NCBI GenBank assembly: GCA_020025205.1
Contig: JAHHSO010000001.1
Span: 1-64,000 of the forward strand
Origin: Christensenellaceae bacterium
GTDB taxonomy: Bacteria > Bacillota > Clostridia > Christensenellales > Aristaeellaceae
DNA length: 64,000 nt
Direction of reading: 5' to 3'
Within the stretch, counting starts at the first letter, position 1. Each line of letters opens with the position of its first letter. Position numbers and translations under genes: made by a program. This document shows, piece by piece, positions 43,239 to 51,286 of the stretch. Under the pieces are notes generated by a model, which saw nothing but the letters and a program-made list of their open reading frames with translations, was not told the DNA's origin and did no database searches.

Positions 43239-45281
43239 TTATTTTCGTGTTCTCGGCTTTTTTGCCCGCCGCCGCTTGGGAAGTTCGATGATCTCTTCTT
43301 CCATCGGCTTTTTGCCCTGAAGTTCAAAGAGACGGTCGCGCAGTTTTGCAGCCAGTTCAAAGTCGAGGTTGGCGGCGGCCTGCAGCATCTTCTCCTCGGT
43401 GGAGCAGATGAGTAGGTGCAGCTCGTCCTCGCTCAACTCGTTGGGGCGCTTCTCTCTGTGTTTCTTTTCCGTTGGCGCGTGGCCGATTTCCAGGAGATCA
43501 CGGACAGATTTCATGACAGTCCTGGGGGTAATGCCGTGCGCCTCGTTGAACGCCTGCTGCAATTGACGGCGGCGCTGCGTTTCAAAGATGGCGCGTTTCA
43601 TGCTGTCCGTCATGGTATCGGCGTACATGATGACCCGGCCTTCGGCATTGCGCGCTGCGCGGCCAATGGTCTGGATCATGCTGACTTCGCTGCGCAGAAA
43701 GCCCTCTTTGTCAGCATCGAGAATAGCGACGAGCGCCACTTCCGGCAGGTCGAGACCTTCGCGCAGAAGGTTGATGCCCACAAGCACATCGAATTCGCCT
43801 AAGCGCAGGTCACGAATGATTTCCTGCCGCTCCATGGTCTGGATGTCTGAATGCAGGTAACGCACGCGGACGTTCATTTTGCTCAGGTAAGCGGTCAGAC
43901 TTTCGGCCATTTTCTTGGTAAGCGTTGTTACAAGCACACGGAAGCCTTGCGCTGTGACATTTCTGATTTCTGCATACAGGTCATCCACCTGTCCGGCTGC
44001 CGGCCGAATGGTGATTTCGGGGTCAAGCAGACCTGTAGGCCGGATGATCTGTTCGACAATCTGCCCGGCATGTTCCAGCTCATACGGTGCAGGCGTTGCG
44101 CTTACACAGATCAGCTGAGGAATGCGGCTTTCAAACTCCGAGAATGTGAGGGGACGGTTGTCAAATGCGCTTTTGAGCCGGAACCCATAATTGACGAGCG
44201 ACTCTTTGCGCGCGCGGTCGCCATTGTACATGGCGCGCACTTGGGGAAGCGTCACATGGCTTTCGTCCACAAAGACGACAAAGTCTTCCGGAAAGTAATC
44301 CAGGAGCGTATACGGTGCCTCTCCGGGCTTTCTGTTTTCAAAGTAACGGGAATAGTTTTCGATGCCTGTGCAGTAGCCTAACTCACGCAGCATTTCAATA
44401 TCATACTGTGTGCGCTGGGCAATGCGCTGGGCTTCGATCAGTTCGCCGCGAGACTTAAATTCAGCAATGCGTTCGTCCAGATCGTGCTCGATGGCTTCAA
44501 TGGCGCGGTCGATGGTTTCCCGAGGGGTGGCATAGTGCGTGGCGGGATAAATGGAGACATGCTCCAATTCCATCAGCGTGTGCCCGCTCAGCGGGTCAAT
44601 GGAAGAAATGCGGTCGATTTCATCGCCAAAGAACTCCACGCGCAGCGCACTTTTTTCGCTGCCGGCCGGAAAAATCTCCACAACATCGCCGCGAACGCGG
44701 AACGTGCAGCGGGAAAAGTCGTAATCATTGCGTTCATACTGAATATCCACCAGCCGACGGAGCAGTTCATCGCGTTCAAGCGGCATGCCCGGACGCAGAG
44801 AGATCATCATGCCTTCATATTCCTGGGGGTCGCCCATCGAATAAATGCAGGATACGGAAGACACCACGATCACGTCCCGCCGCTCACGCAGCGCGGCTGT
44901 TGCGCTGTGGCGCAGGCGGTCAATCTCCTCGTTGACGGCAGAGTCCTTTTCAATGTATGTGTCCGTTGAAGCGATGTAGGCTTCCGGCTGGTAATAGTCG
45001 TAGTAAGAGACGAAGTATTCTACGGCGCTGTCAGGGAAGAACTCGCGAAACTCTGCACAGAGCTGAGCGGCGAGGGTCTTATTGTGGGCGATGACCAGCG
45101 TTGGACGCTGGAGCCGCTCAATGACGGAAGCCATGGTGTAGGTTTTGCCTGAACCGGTAACGCCAAGCAAAACCTGACAGGGCATACCCGCCTGGACGCC
45201 TTTGGCAAGCGCTTCGATGGCCTGCGGCTGGTCGCCCTGCGGTTTAAAAGGGGACTTGAGAACGAAACGGTTTTCCTGCAT
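43239..45281 (-). CDS. uvrB: Excinuclease ABC subunit B
   Basis: A 680-residue helicase-like protein that verifies damage and recruits UvrC. Walker [15 protein letters not shown] at about residues 38-50, the beta-hairpin [20 protein letters not shown], the DESHVTLPQ Walker B, motif [10 protein letters not shown], and the C-terminal UVR region [23 protein letters not shown] that binds UvrC. ATG 45281 follows AAGGAGG. It is the first gene of uvrB-uvrA, with a promoter overlapped by a LexA box. Confidence 0.98.
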   Translation of the reverse strand: MQENRFVLKSPFKPQGDQPQAIEALAKGVQAGMPCQVLLGVTGSGKTYTMASVIERLQRPTLVIAHNKTLAAQLCAEFREFFPDSAVEYFVSYYDYYQPEAYIASTDTYIEKDSAVNEEIDRLRHSATAALRERRDVIVVSSVSCIYSMGDPQEYEGMMISLRPGMPLERDELLRRLVDIQYERNDYDFSRCTFRVRGDVVEIFPAGSEKSALRVEFFGDEIDRISSIDPLSGHTLMELEHVSIYPATHYATPRETIDRAIEAIEHDLDERIAEFKSRGELIEAQRIAQRTQYDIEMLRELGYCTGIENYSRYFENRKPGEAPYTLLDYFPEDFVVFVDESHVTLPQVRAMYNGDRARKESLVNYGFRLKSAFDNRPLTFSEFESRIPQLICVSATPAPYELEHAGQIVEQIIRPTGLLDPEITIRPAAGQVDDLYAEIRNVTAQGFRVLVTTLTKKMAESLTAYLSKMNVRVRYLHSDIQTMERQEIIRDLRLGEFDVLVGINLLREGLDLPEVALVAILDADKEGFLRSEVSMIQTIGRAARNAEGRVIMYADTMTDSMKRAIFETQRRRQLQQAFNEAHGITPRTVMKSVRDLLEIGHAPTEKKHREKRPNELSEDELHLLICSTEEKMLQAAANLDFELAAKLRDRLFELQGKKPMEEEIIELPKRRRAKKPRTRK

Positions 45282-45315
45282 GATGGCCTCCTTACAAGGG
45301 ATTATGATTGTTCTC

Positions 45316-45344
45316 ATTATAGCATAGAAAACAGAGGGGAACAA
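45316..45344 (-). promoter_or_regulatory. Promoter of uvrB-uvrA
   Basis: Minus strand TTGTTC (45344-45339), 17-base spacer, TATAAT (45321-45316). The -35 box overlaps the LexA site. Confidence 0.75.
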
Positions 45345-45350
45345 CAGTTC
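45339..45350. promoter_or_regulatory. LexA (SOS) box
   Basis: GAAC-AACA-GTTC is an exact match to the Gram-positive LexA core GAAC-N4-GTTC. It overlaps the -35 box of uvrB-uvrA, a known SOS target, so LexA would block RNA polymerase until DNA damage. Confidence 0.85.
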
Positions 45351-45610
45351 TGCATGAAGAGAAATATGATCAGGAAAGGACAAAAAAAGTTTTTTGAAGA
45401 GAGATGAACATTTTTTTGCCCGGAAGACTGAAAAATGAAAATCTGGGGTTTTCAGCATGCAGAATCAGCGCCGAAAGGCCGCAGAAAGTGAATGGAGTGC
45501 AGGGTCAAAGAAGACAAAAATAATCAGATATTGCTTGAAAAAATGGTGCAAAATGGATCGAAAAGTGATATACTGGATGTAGAAAGAATATCGAAAAAGG
45601 AGCGCTTCGT

Positions 45611-45757
45611 ATGACTTCGATGTTTGTGGTGGCTGCGCTGATCGCTCTCAATATTGCTTACTTTATCTATGATGGGCAGCAGGAGCAGGCGGCGCGCCAG
45701 ATGGACGATTATCGCAGGGTTGAATTCAAAAGGGTTGTTCACAGGGACGCATATTAA
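45611..45757 (+). CDS. Small single-pass membrane protein, 48 residues
   Basis: A short frame opens with MTSMFVVAALIALNIAYFIY, one membrane helix, followed by a charged tail (QQEQAARQMDDYRRVEFKR). AAAGGAG lies nine bases before the ATG, good support for translation. It ends four bases before the start of an IS-end remnant, so the 3' end could have been altered by the insertion. Function unknown; small proteins near SOS genes sometimes regulate division, but nothing here shows that. Confidence 0.6.
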   Translation: MTSMFVVAALIALNIAYFIYDGQQEQAARQMDDYRRVEFKRVVHRDAY

Positions 45758-45760
45758 CGG

Positions 45761-46004
45761 AAAAGGGGCTGTACAAAAGCCCTAACAAAGAAGCCCCGCT
45801 GGACGATTGGCACAGGAGACAACATCATACAAGCAAACGGCTGCAAAGGGAGTTCCCAATGCAGCCGTTTGCTGTTATTCCGTCATGAGCATGACACACC
45901 CATACACGGTCACGTATTCTACGCCAATCCAGCTGAAATAACAGGTGGATTGGGAAAGCATTTTAAAAATTTCAGATCCGGTATACATTTTCAATGAAGG
46001 AGTG
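45761..46004 (+). mobile_element. IS1182-like end fragment, copy 2 (inverted)
   Basis: About 244 bases nearly identical to the right end of copy 1 (40040-40283) but in opposite orientation. It runs from AAAAGGGGCTGTACAAAA through the same hairpin (45832-45873) to GAAGGAGTG, where the match stops. Only the transposase-upstream end and leader remain. With copy 1 it brackets uvrA-uvrB. Confidence 0.8.
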
Positions 46005-46640
46005 TCAATTTTCTATCTCTTCGGCCCATGCAATCATACGGGGATCGCGCATACATTCTTTATATTCTGCTTGATCCCAACAGATAATCTGCTGCATGGT
46101 ATTTGTATTTTTCGCAGCAGGCATCAACATCAGAAAACCATAAAAGCTTTTTGCCAGCGGATAAATAAGCTCATTACAGCAGCTTTCTGGATTGACACAA
46201 AAAACATCTCTTCAAATCCATTGATGAAGCAGTAGCGGATTCCAATGTTCCAGCTGGGCATCTATGGGCGTACCCAAAGAATCGCCTGTTTTCTGCCTTG
46301 TTCCAATCCAATGAAGGCGCCATGGATGTCCAAGTCCTTATACCTTTGATAAAGCGCCTTCGTTATCCCACTCTATGGTGTTGTTCCCTTTCATTCATCG
46401 TCATTATAGCAGGAATATCTCCACCGCTCCATCATTTTTCAACACACAAAATGCAGCCGTTCTCAACACGCTGCCCATAATGGTTTTCTTCTGCTGGCGG
46501 GGCGTCAAATCCCTGTTGCTTCGCAATTCCTTCCGTTTCTATGCACGTATCATCAGGCTCTGCAATCCCCGTTTTTTCTCTTTTTTCAGCTGTTCTGTGA
46601 TGTTTCCCTGCGTATGGTGCATGTTTTTCAAAAAAACACA
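46005..46640 (-). pseudogene. Decayed gene of unrecognised family, cut by an IS end
   Basis: On the minus strand, coherent protein-like sequence is spread over at least two frames with a stop. ITKALYQRYKDLDIHGAFIG continues to QAILWVRP, then a stop, then WNIGIRYCFINGFEEMF. After a T-run frameshift near 46200 come VNPESCCNELIYPLAKSFYG and MQQIICWDQAEYKECMRDPR, ending at 46005 next to the IS fragment. A further open stretch at 46432-46641 may be its upstream part. I do not recognise the family. Confidence 0.5.
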
Positions 46641-46795
46641 TGAATCCGATATCTTTCGTTCCGATTTACTCTATATTAAACAAAAGCAAGGCTTGAATTT
46701 TATCATTCTCTGTTCTATAATGAAAGCAGATGTTTATGTTTGTACATCGTTTTTGTTTCTGAATAGATGATCAATTCCAAAGGAGGTATATATTC

Positions 46796-47749
46796 ATGCT
46801 CATCAAGGCTGACGAAAGCAAGCATCTCAATCTTTCAATTAATCAGATCGAGAGACTTTGCCCCGTTGCCAAAGCACTTTCTTCCCCGATGCGCGTCAGG
46901 ATGATTGCTCTGTTGTCCACGCGTTCCATGAACGTCAACGAACTGGCAGAGGCTCTTTCCCTTCCCGTCTCTACAGCAGCGTTAAACGTGCGTCAGCTCG
47001 AAGAAGCCGGGCTGATTCAAACGGAGATCCAGCCGGGCATTCGCGGCGCAATGAAGCTCTGTTCCCGCCAGACTGACTCCGTAAGCATCCGCCTCATGCC
47101 GGAAACAGAAAATGGTGTCAATGCACTGACCCTGCACCTGCCCATCGGCAGCTATTCTTCTGCGGAGGACATTCGCCCGGACTGCGGTCTCGTTTCTGAA
47201 CATGCGTGGATCGGCGAAAGCGACCTGCCCGGCACGTTCTACCATCCCGACCGTCTGCGTGCGCAGATGCTCTGGTTCCAGTCCGGCATATTGGAATACC
47301 GCTTCTCTTTGGGCGAAGTTTCTCCGGATCAGGTCGAATGGCTGGAGTTTTCCATGGAAATTTCCTCCAATGCCCCCATGTACCGCGAAGATTTCAAGAG
47401 CGACATCTCTGCCAGCGTCAATGAGACAAAGCTGGGCACCTGGGTCAGCCCCGGAGACTACGGCGGACGCCGCGGCCGTCTCAACCCCTCCTGGTGGAGC
47501 GAAACGTGCTCGCAGTTCGGCCTTCTGAAGACCTGGCGGGTGGACAGCAAGGGCTGCACCCTGGACGGACAACCTCTCTCCTCCGTCTGCCTTTCCGATC
47601 TCCATCTTTCCGAAAGGGATTACATTTCCCTTCGCATCGGCATTGAAAAAGATGCCGACCATGTAGGCGGCATGAACCTCTTTGGGGAAAAATTTGGTGA
47701 CTATGCGCAGGGTATTGTCGTGCGCATCGGCTACGCTCAGCCTGAATAA
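46796..47749 (+). CDS. ArsR-like HTH regulator with long C-terminal domain
   Basis: A 317-residue protein. Residues 20-90 form an ArsR-type winged helix: CPVAKALSSPMRVRMIALLS, then NVNELAEALSLPVSTAALNV and LEEAGLIQTEIQ. Residues 100-317 form a beta-rich domain with no match that I know, including YRFSLGEVSPDQVEWLEFSM. AAAGGAGG precedes ATG. It sits between a decayed gene and a small mobile element. Its codon use is richer in C-ending codons (CTC, CCC, TCC) than its neighbours, which may mean a different origin. The target is unknown. Confidence 0.78.
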   Translation: MLIKADESKHLNLSINQIERLCPVAKALSSPMRVRMIALLSTRSMNVNELAEALSLPVSTAALNVRQLEEAGLIQTEIQPGIRGAMKLCSRQTDSVSIRLMPETENGVNALTLHLPIGSYSSAEDIRPDCGLVSEHAWIGESDLPGTFYHPDRLRAQMLWFQSGILEYRFSLGEVSPDQVEWLEFSMEISSNAPMYREDFKSDISASVNETKLGTWVSPGDYGGRRGRLNPSWWSETCSQFGLLKTWRVDSKGCTLDGQPLSSVCLSDLHLSERDYISLRIGIEKDADHVGGMNLFGEKFGDYAQGIVVRIGYAQPE

Positions 47750-47758
47750 AGTGCAAAA

Positions 47759-47899
47759 ACAGCGCTGTACAAAAGTCCACTTCTCAAAAATTCAGGGCGC
47801 ATAAAATAAATTCCAGCAAAAACCAAGGACAAACCTTGATTTCCTGCTGGAATTTATTTTATGCGTTTTCAGATCAATCAGTTTTTGTACCGCCCCTCC
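47759..47899. mobile_element. MITE-like palindromic element
   Basis: About 140 bases with ends GCGCTGTACAAAAG (47762-47775) and, inverted, GGGGCGGTACAAAAAC (47881-47896), close to the ends of the nearby IS1182-like copies. The interior is a perfect 21-base inverted repeat (47798-47818 with 47845-47865), with a further CAAGG/CCTTG inside the loop. It lies ten bases after the ArsR-like gene and may also terminate its transcript. Confidence 0.6.
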
Positions 47900-48256
47900 C
47901 CTGAATGTCGATGTATTCTGCAGTCAGTCGATCATCATTTGCGGCTGTTTGACAGGCGGCTTTGTGTATAGAATCTGCTGTTCACTCGGAAAATTTACAG
48001 CCAGACTGAAAATGTGTGACCATGATCATTCGATCCGGCACACCGATGGAATGAGGAACAGACAGATTAAAACACGGTAAGTTTTGCAGAATAAGGCGAG
48101 AAAAAGCGGAGTTCGCGGCAGCCCTGATGTCCGGTCATCAAAAAAATGAGCAGTTGTTCTTCTGCTGCCGGTATGATCCTTCCTGTTTTTGGGCAAAGCT
48201 AGGAAAGAAAAACAGATGGTCGATACAAATTTTGCCGCTTTTTGCCGTTTCCAATG
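47900..48256. other. Intergenic stretch without a recognisable gene
   Basis: No supported reading frame, RNA gene or repeat was seen between the MITE-like element and the smsC promoter. Confidence 0.45.
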
Positions 48257-48285
48257 ATGACGAATGGCGAAAATAAGTGTATAAT
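48257..48285 (+). promoter_or_regulatory. Promoter of smsC-smsB
   Basis: ATGACG (weak -35), 17-base spacer, TATAAT (48280-48285), 53 bases before the start codon. A small hairpin GCGC/GCGC lies in the leader. Confidence 0.5.
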
Positions 48286-48338
48286 AGAAATCGCGCCGTT
48301 ATACTGCGCGTGGAAAACCGACAGGAGGATTACAGGTT

Positions 48339-49064
48339 ATGTTGGAATTACGCGGCGTCGGCTATGAAGCGGACGACGGAAAAGAAATATTAAAAGACAT
48401 CAATTTGAAGATTGACGACCGTTTTGTCGCAATCACTGGCCCCAACGGCGGCGGAAAGTCCACATTGGCCAAGGTCATTGTGGGCATTGCGCAGCCGACA
48501 TCCGGTCAGATTCTGCTGGATGGAGAGGACGTAACCAATCTGTCCATCACAGAGCGTGCCCGCTGCGGCATCAGCTATGCATTTCAGCAGCCGGTGCGCT
48601 TCAAGGGGCTGCGTGTACGTGACCTTCTGACTCTTGCGGCCGGCAAGGACACCAAGGTGACAGATGCCTGCCAGTATCTGTCTGAAGTGGGACTGTGCGC
48701 ACATGATTACATCGACCGGGAGCTGAACGACAGCCTTTCCGGCGGCGAACTCAAGCGCATTGAAATCGCCATGGTGCTGGCACGCGGTACGAAGCTGAGC
48801 ATTTTTGACGAACCGGAGGCGGGCATTGATTTGTGGAGCTTTCAGAATCTGATTCGCGTGTTTGAAAAGATGTATCAGCAGACGCGCGGCAGCATCCTCA
48901 TTATCAGCCATCAGGAGCGTATTCTGAATATTGCAGACAAGATCATATACCTGAAGGGCGGCCGGGTAGAAAAGTATGGCGACAGGGAGAGCATCCTGCC
49001 GGGGCTGCTTGGTACAAGCAGCCGTGCAGCCTGCCCGGTGCTGACAGAAAAAATGGAGGGCTGA
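48339..49064 (+). CDS. smsC: Fe-S assembly ATPase SmsC/SufC-like
   Basis: A 241-residue soluble ABC ATPase. Walker A GPNGGGKST at about 34-42, Q-loop SYAFQQPVRFKG, signature LSGGELKR, Walker B SIFDEPEAGID, and H-loop ILIISHQERI. The EPEAGID form and the immediate SufB-like partner identify it as SufC-type rather than a transporter ATPase. It should drive Fe-S cluster assembly on the next gene's product. It has its own promoter and AGGAGG before ATG. In two-gene minimal systems it is called SmsC. Confidence 0.9.
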   Translation: MLELRGVGYEADDGKEILKDINLKIDDRFVAITGPNGGGKSTLAKVIVGIAQPTSGQILLDGEDVTNLSITERARCGISYAFQQPVRFKGLRVRDLLTLAAGKDTKVTDACQYLSEVGLCAHDYIDRELNDSLSGGELKRIEIAMVLARGTKLSIFDEPEAGIDLWSFQNLIRVFEKMYQQTRGSILIISHQERILNIADKIIYLKGGRVEKYGDRESILPGLLGTSSRAACPVLTEKMEG

Positions 49065-49066
49065 GC

Positions 49067-49987
49067 ATGGACTTCATTGGAAAAAATCTTCTCAATAAGG
49101 TGTCGGGGCTGTTGGATATCCCGACTTCCGGCGCGTTTAATATCAGAGCCAACGGCGAAAGCGCCGCGCGTTCTACCAGCGAGAATATCGACATCGTTTC
49201 CAAGACTGACAAGCCCGGCATCAATATCATCATTAAGCCCGGCACAAAGGGCGAAAGCGTGCATATCCCGGTCATCGTTTCGGAAAGCGGCCTCAAGGAT
49301 ACTGTGTACAATGATTTTTATATCGGTGAAAACTGCGATGTAACGATTGTTGCGGGCTGCGGCATCCATAACTGCGGCTCTGAAGACAGCGCGCATGATG
49401 GTGTTCACCGTTTCTTTGTGGGAAAGCATGCAAAGGTGCGCTACATCGAAAAGCACTACGGTGAGGGTGAAGGGCGCGGCAAGCGGCTGATGAATCCAGA
49501 GTCCGAGGTGACGCTGGATGAAGGCGCAGAGATGGATATGGAGACGACCCAGATTTCGGGCATTGATGACACATATCGCAAGACAACGGCCAAGCTGGCT
49601 GCACATGCCGTTTTGACGATTCATGAGAAAGTGATGACGACCGGTGAGCAGCATGCTGACGCATATTTTTCCGCTGACCTGAATGGTGAAGATTGCAGAT
49701 GCAACATTGTCAGCCGCACGGTGGCCAAAGACAACAGCGTTCAGAATTTTACAAGCGTTCTCAACGGCAATGCTGCCTGTACAGGTCATACCGAATGTGA
49801 CTCCATCATCATGGATCATGCGCGTGTTCTGGCCAGCCCGCAGCTGTGCGCAACCTGCATTGATGCCAGCTTAATTCATGAGGCGGCAATTGGCAAGATC
49901 GCAGGCGAGCAGCTGATTAAGCTCATGACGCTGGGCCTCACTGAAAAAGAGGCAGAAGAGCAGATTGTCAACGGATTCCTCAAGTAA
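49067..49987 (+). CDS. smsB: Fe-S scaffold SmsB (SufBD-type)
   Basis: A 306-residue SufBD-family protein, shorter than SufB (about 470) or SufD (about 430). It keeps the right-handed beta-helix (YIGENCDVTIVAGCGIHNCG and later NFTSVLNGNAACTGHTECD) and the C-terminal helical block ASPQLCATCIDASLIHEAAI and GLTEKEAEEQIVNGFLK that binds SufC. No SufD, SufS or SufU is adjacent, so a SmsB homodimer probably acts with SmsC. It begins three bases after smsC; GGAGGG precedes ATG. Confidence 0.88.
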   Translation: MDFIGKNLLNKVSGLLDIPTSGAFNIRANGESAARSTSENIDIVSKTDKPGINIIIKPGTKGESVHIPVIVSESGLKDTVYNDFYIGENCDVTIVAGCGIHNCGSEDSAHDGVHRFFVGKHAKVRYIEKHYGEGEGRGKRLMNPESEVTLDEGAEMDMETTQISGIDDTYRKTTAKLAAHAVLTIHEKVMTTGEQHADAYFSADLNGEDCRCNIVSRTVAKDNSVQNFTSVLNGNAACTGHTECDSIIMDHARVLASPQLCATCIDASLIHEAAIGKIAGEQLIKLMTLGLTEKEAEEQIVNGFLK

Positions 49988-49999
49988 ATGGATTGTAAG

Positions 50000-50035
50000 C
50001 AGGCTAAAGGGATTTTCCTTTTGGCCTGTTTTTTG
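50000..50035 (+). terminator. Rho-independent terminator of smsC-smsB
   Basis: The stem CAGGC-AAAGG/CCTTT-GCCTG (50000-50028), with a small bulge, is followed by TTTTTT. Confidence 0.8.
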
Positions 50036-50161
50036 GATAAAAGAAAACCGCTGGCTCATCAGGTGAAAAGTTAAGAGATGAATAAAAATCCTCTTATGCT
50101 GCACGGAATAAGATCCGGCAGTCAAGCAGATCAACGTGATGAGGATGGATCATTATGAAAA

Positions 50162-50395
50162 ATGATTATGAAACTTAACACGTATGAAATGACGCTGTCA
50201 ATATCATATAGTGATTGCACGAAAGCACACAAGGCAAATCATTTGTTGAAAATACAGGGCGGAAACAGGAAAAATTCTGAGGACGTTATGCGAAAGATAC
50301 GAGGCAGCTTGCAGGAGCATTTTGCCATCAAAAGAATTCCGAAGGATATAAGCGAAATTGAAAAGTTTGAGACGGTGGATCAGGAAAGGGGATAA
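50162..50395 (+). CDS. Doubtful small hypothetical protein
   Basis: A 77-codon frame with mixed composition (KNSEDVMRKIRGSLQEHF, then IPKDISEIEKFETVDQERG). No ribosome site suits its ATG; an overlapping ATG at 50155 with a GAGGA site gives only seven codons. It could be a remnant or chance. No family recognised. Confidence 0.2.
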   Translation: MIMKLNTYEMTLSISYSDCTKAHKANHLLKIQGGNRKNSEDVMRKIRGSLQEHFAIKRIPKDISEIEKFETVDQERG

Positions 50396-50408
50396 TTTCA
50401 AAAGAGCC

Positions 50409-50437
50409 TTGCCCTTGTGATGGATATACCGTATAAT
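50409..50437 (+). promoter_or_regulatory. Promoter of the MBL-fold hydrolase gene
   Basis: TTGCCC (50409-50414), 17-base spacer, TATAAT (50432-50437), 34 bases before the start codon. Confidence 0.6.
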
Positions 50438-50470
50438 ACAATAGGATGATTGGGGCAAGGAGGGGTGCAT

Positions 50471-51277
50471 ATGGAAAAATTAACGGTTCTTGGAACAGGA
50501 TACGCACTGGCAACGCGCTGCTATAACACGTGTTTTACGCTTTCAAACGATGCAAATATGCTGCTTGTGGATGCGGGCGGCGGCAATGGTATTTTGCGGC
50601 AGATGGAAGATGCGGGACTTTCCTTTGCGGATGTGCATGATTTTTTTATTAGCCATGCACACCCTGACCACCTGAACGGTGCAGTTTGGGTGTTTCGCAA
50701 GGTAATGACGCAGATGCTGGCAGAAAAATATGAAGGAGATCTCCATGTGTACTGCCACAGGAGCATACGCGAGGGACTGATGGCCATTTGCGGGCTGATG
50801 CTCCAGAAAAAGCAGATGGCGCTCATCGGAAAAAGAATCTTTTTTCATGATATTGAGCATGGAACGACAGCCCGTCTGGCCGGATATGATGTCAATTTCT
50901 TTGACATTCATTCGACCAAAATTCTTCAGTTTGGCTTTACGCTCAAGCTGCACAATGGGCAGCGGCTCACCTTCCTGGGAGATGAGCCATATAATCCAGC
51001 CTGTCATCTGGCTGTAGAGGGAAGCGATTGGCTGCTTTCGGAGGCGTTTTGTTTAAAGGAACAGGCCGGGGATTTTAAGCCTTACCAAAAGCACCACAGC
51101 ACAGCAGCAGATGCGGCGAACGTTGCCGAAGAGTTGGGCGCTGCACATCTTGTCCTGTGGCACACAGAGGACACACAGCTGGACAGGCGAAAGGAACTGT
51201 ATACAAGAGAAGCCCGATCCTGTTATACAGGGGACGTGTATGTGCCGGACGATTTGGATGTCATTGAATTGAAATGA
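50471..51277 (+). CDS. MBL-fold metallo-hydrolase (RNase Z-like)
   Basis: A 268-residue protein with an intact metallo-beta-lactamase motif HAHPDH (residues 62-67), preceded by the RNase Z-like N-terminus KLTVLGTGYALATRCYNTCF and followed by LTFLGDEPYNPAC (metal Asp) and LVLWHTED (final His). It is an active-looking di-zinc hydrolase, unlike the altered one at 37708. AAGGAGG precedes ATG 50471. Length is near bacterial RNase Z (about 300), but the exosite arm is not obvious, so the substrate is left open. Confidence 0.85.
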   Translation: MEKLTVLGTGYALATRCYNTCFTLSNDANMLLVDAGGGNGILRQMEDAGLSFADVHDFFISHAHPDHLNGAVWVFRKVMTQMLAEKYEGDLHVYCHRSIREGLMAICGLMLQKKQMALIGKRIFFHDIEHGTTARLAGYDVNFFDIHSTKILQFGFTLKLHNGQRLTFLGDEPYNPACHLAVEGSDWLLSEAFCLKEQAGDFKPYQKHHSTAADAANVAEELGAAHLVLWHTEDTQLDRRKELYTREARSCYTGDVYVPDDLDVIELK

Positions 51278-51286
51278 GGGAAAACC

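Larger units (their letters stand above)
45282..45610. other. Intergenic control region between uvrB and a small membrane gene
   Basis: Besides the uvrB promoter and LexA box, this 329-base region contains A-rich sequence and a TATACT at 45568-45573 that may be a -10 box for the small plus-strand gene. Nothing else is recognisable. Confidence 0.45.
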
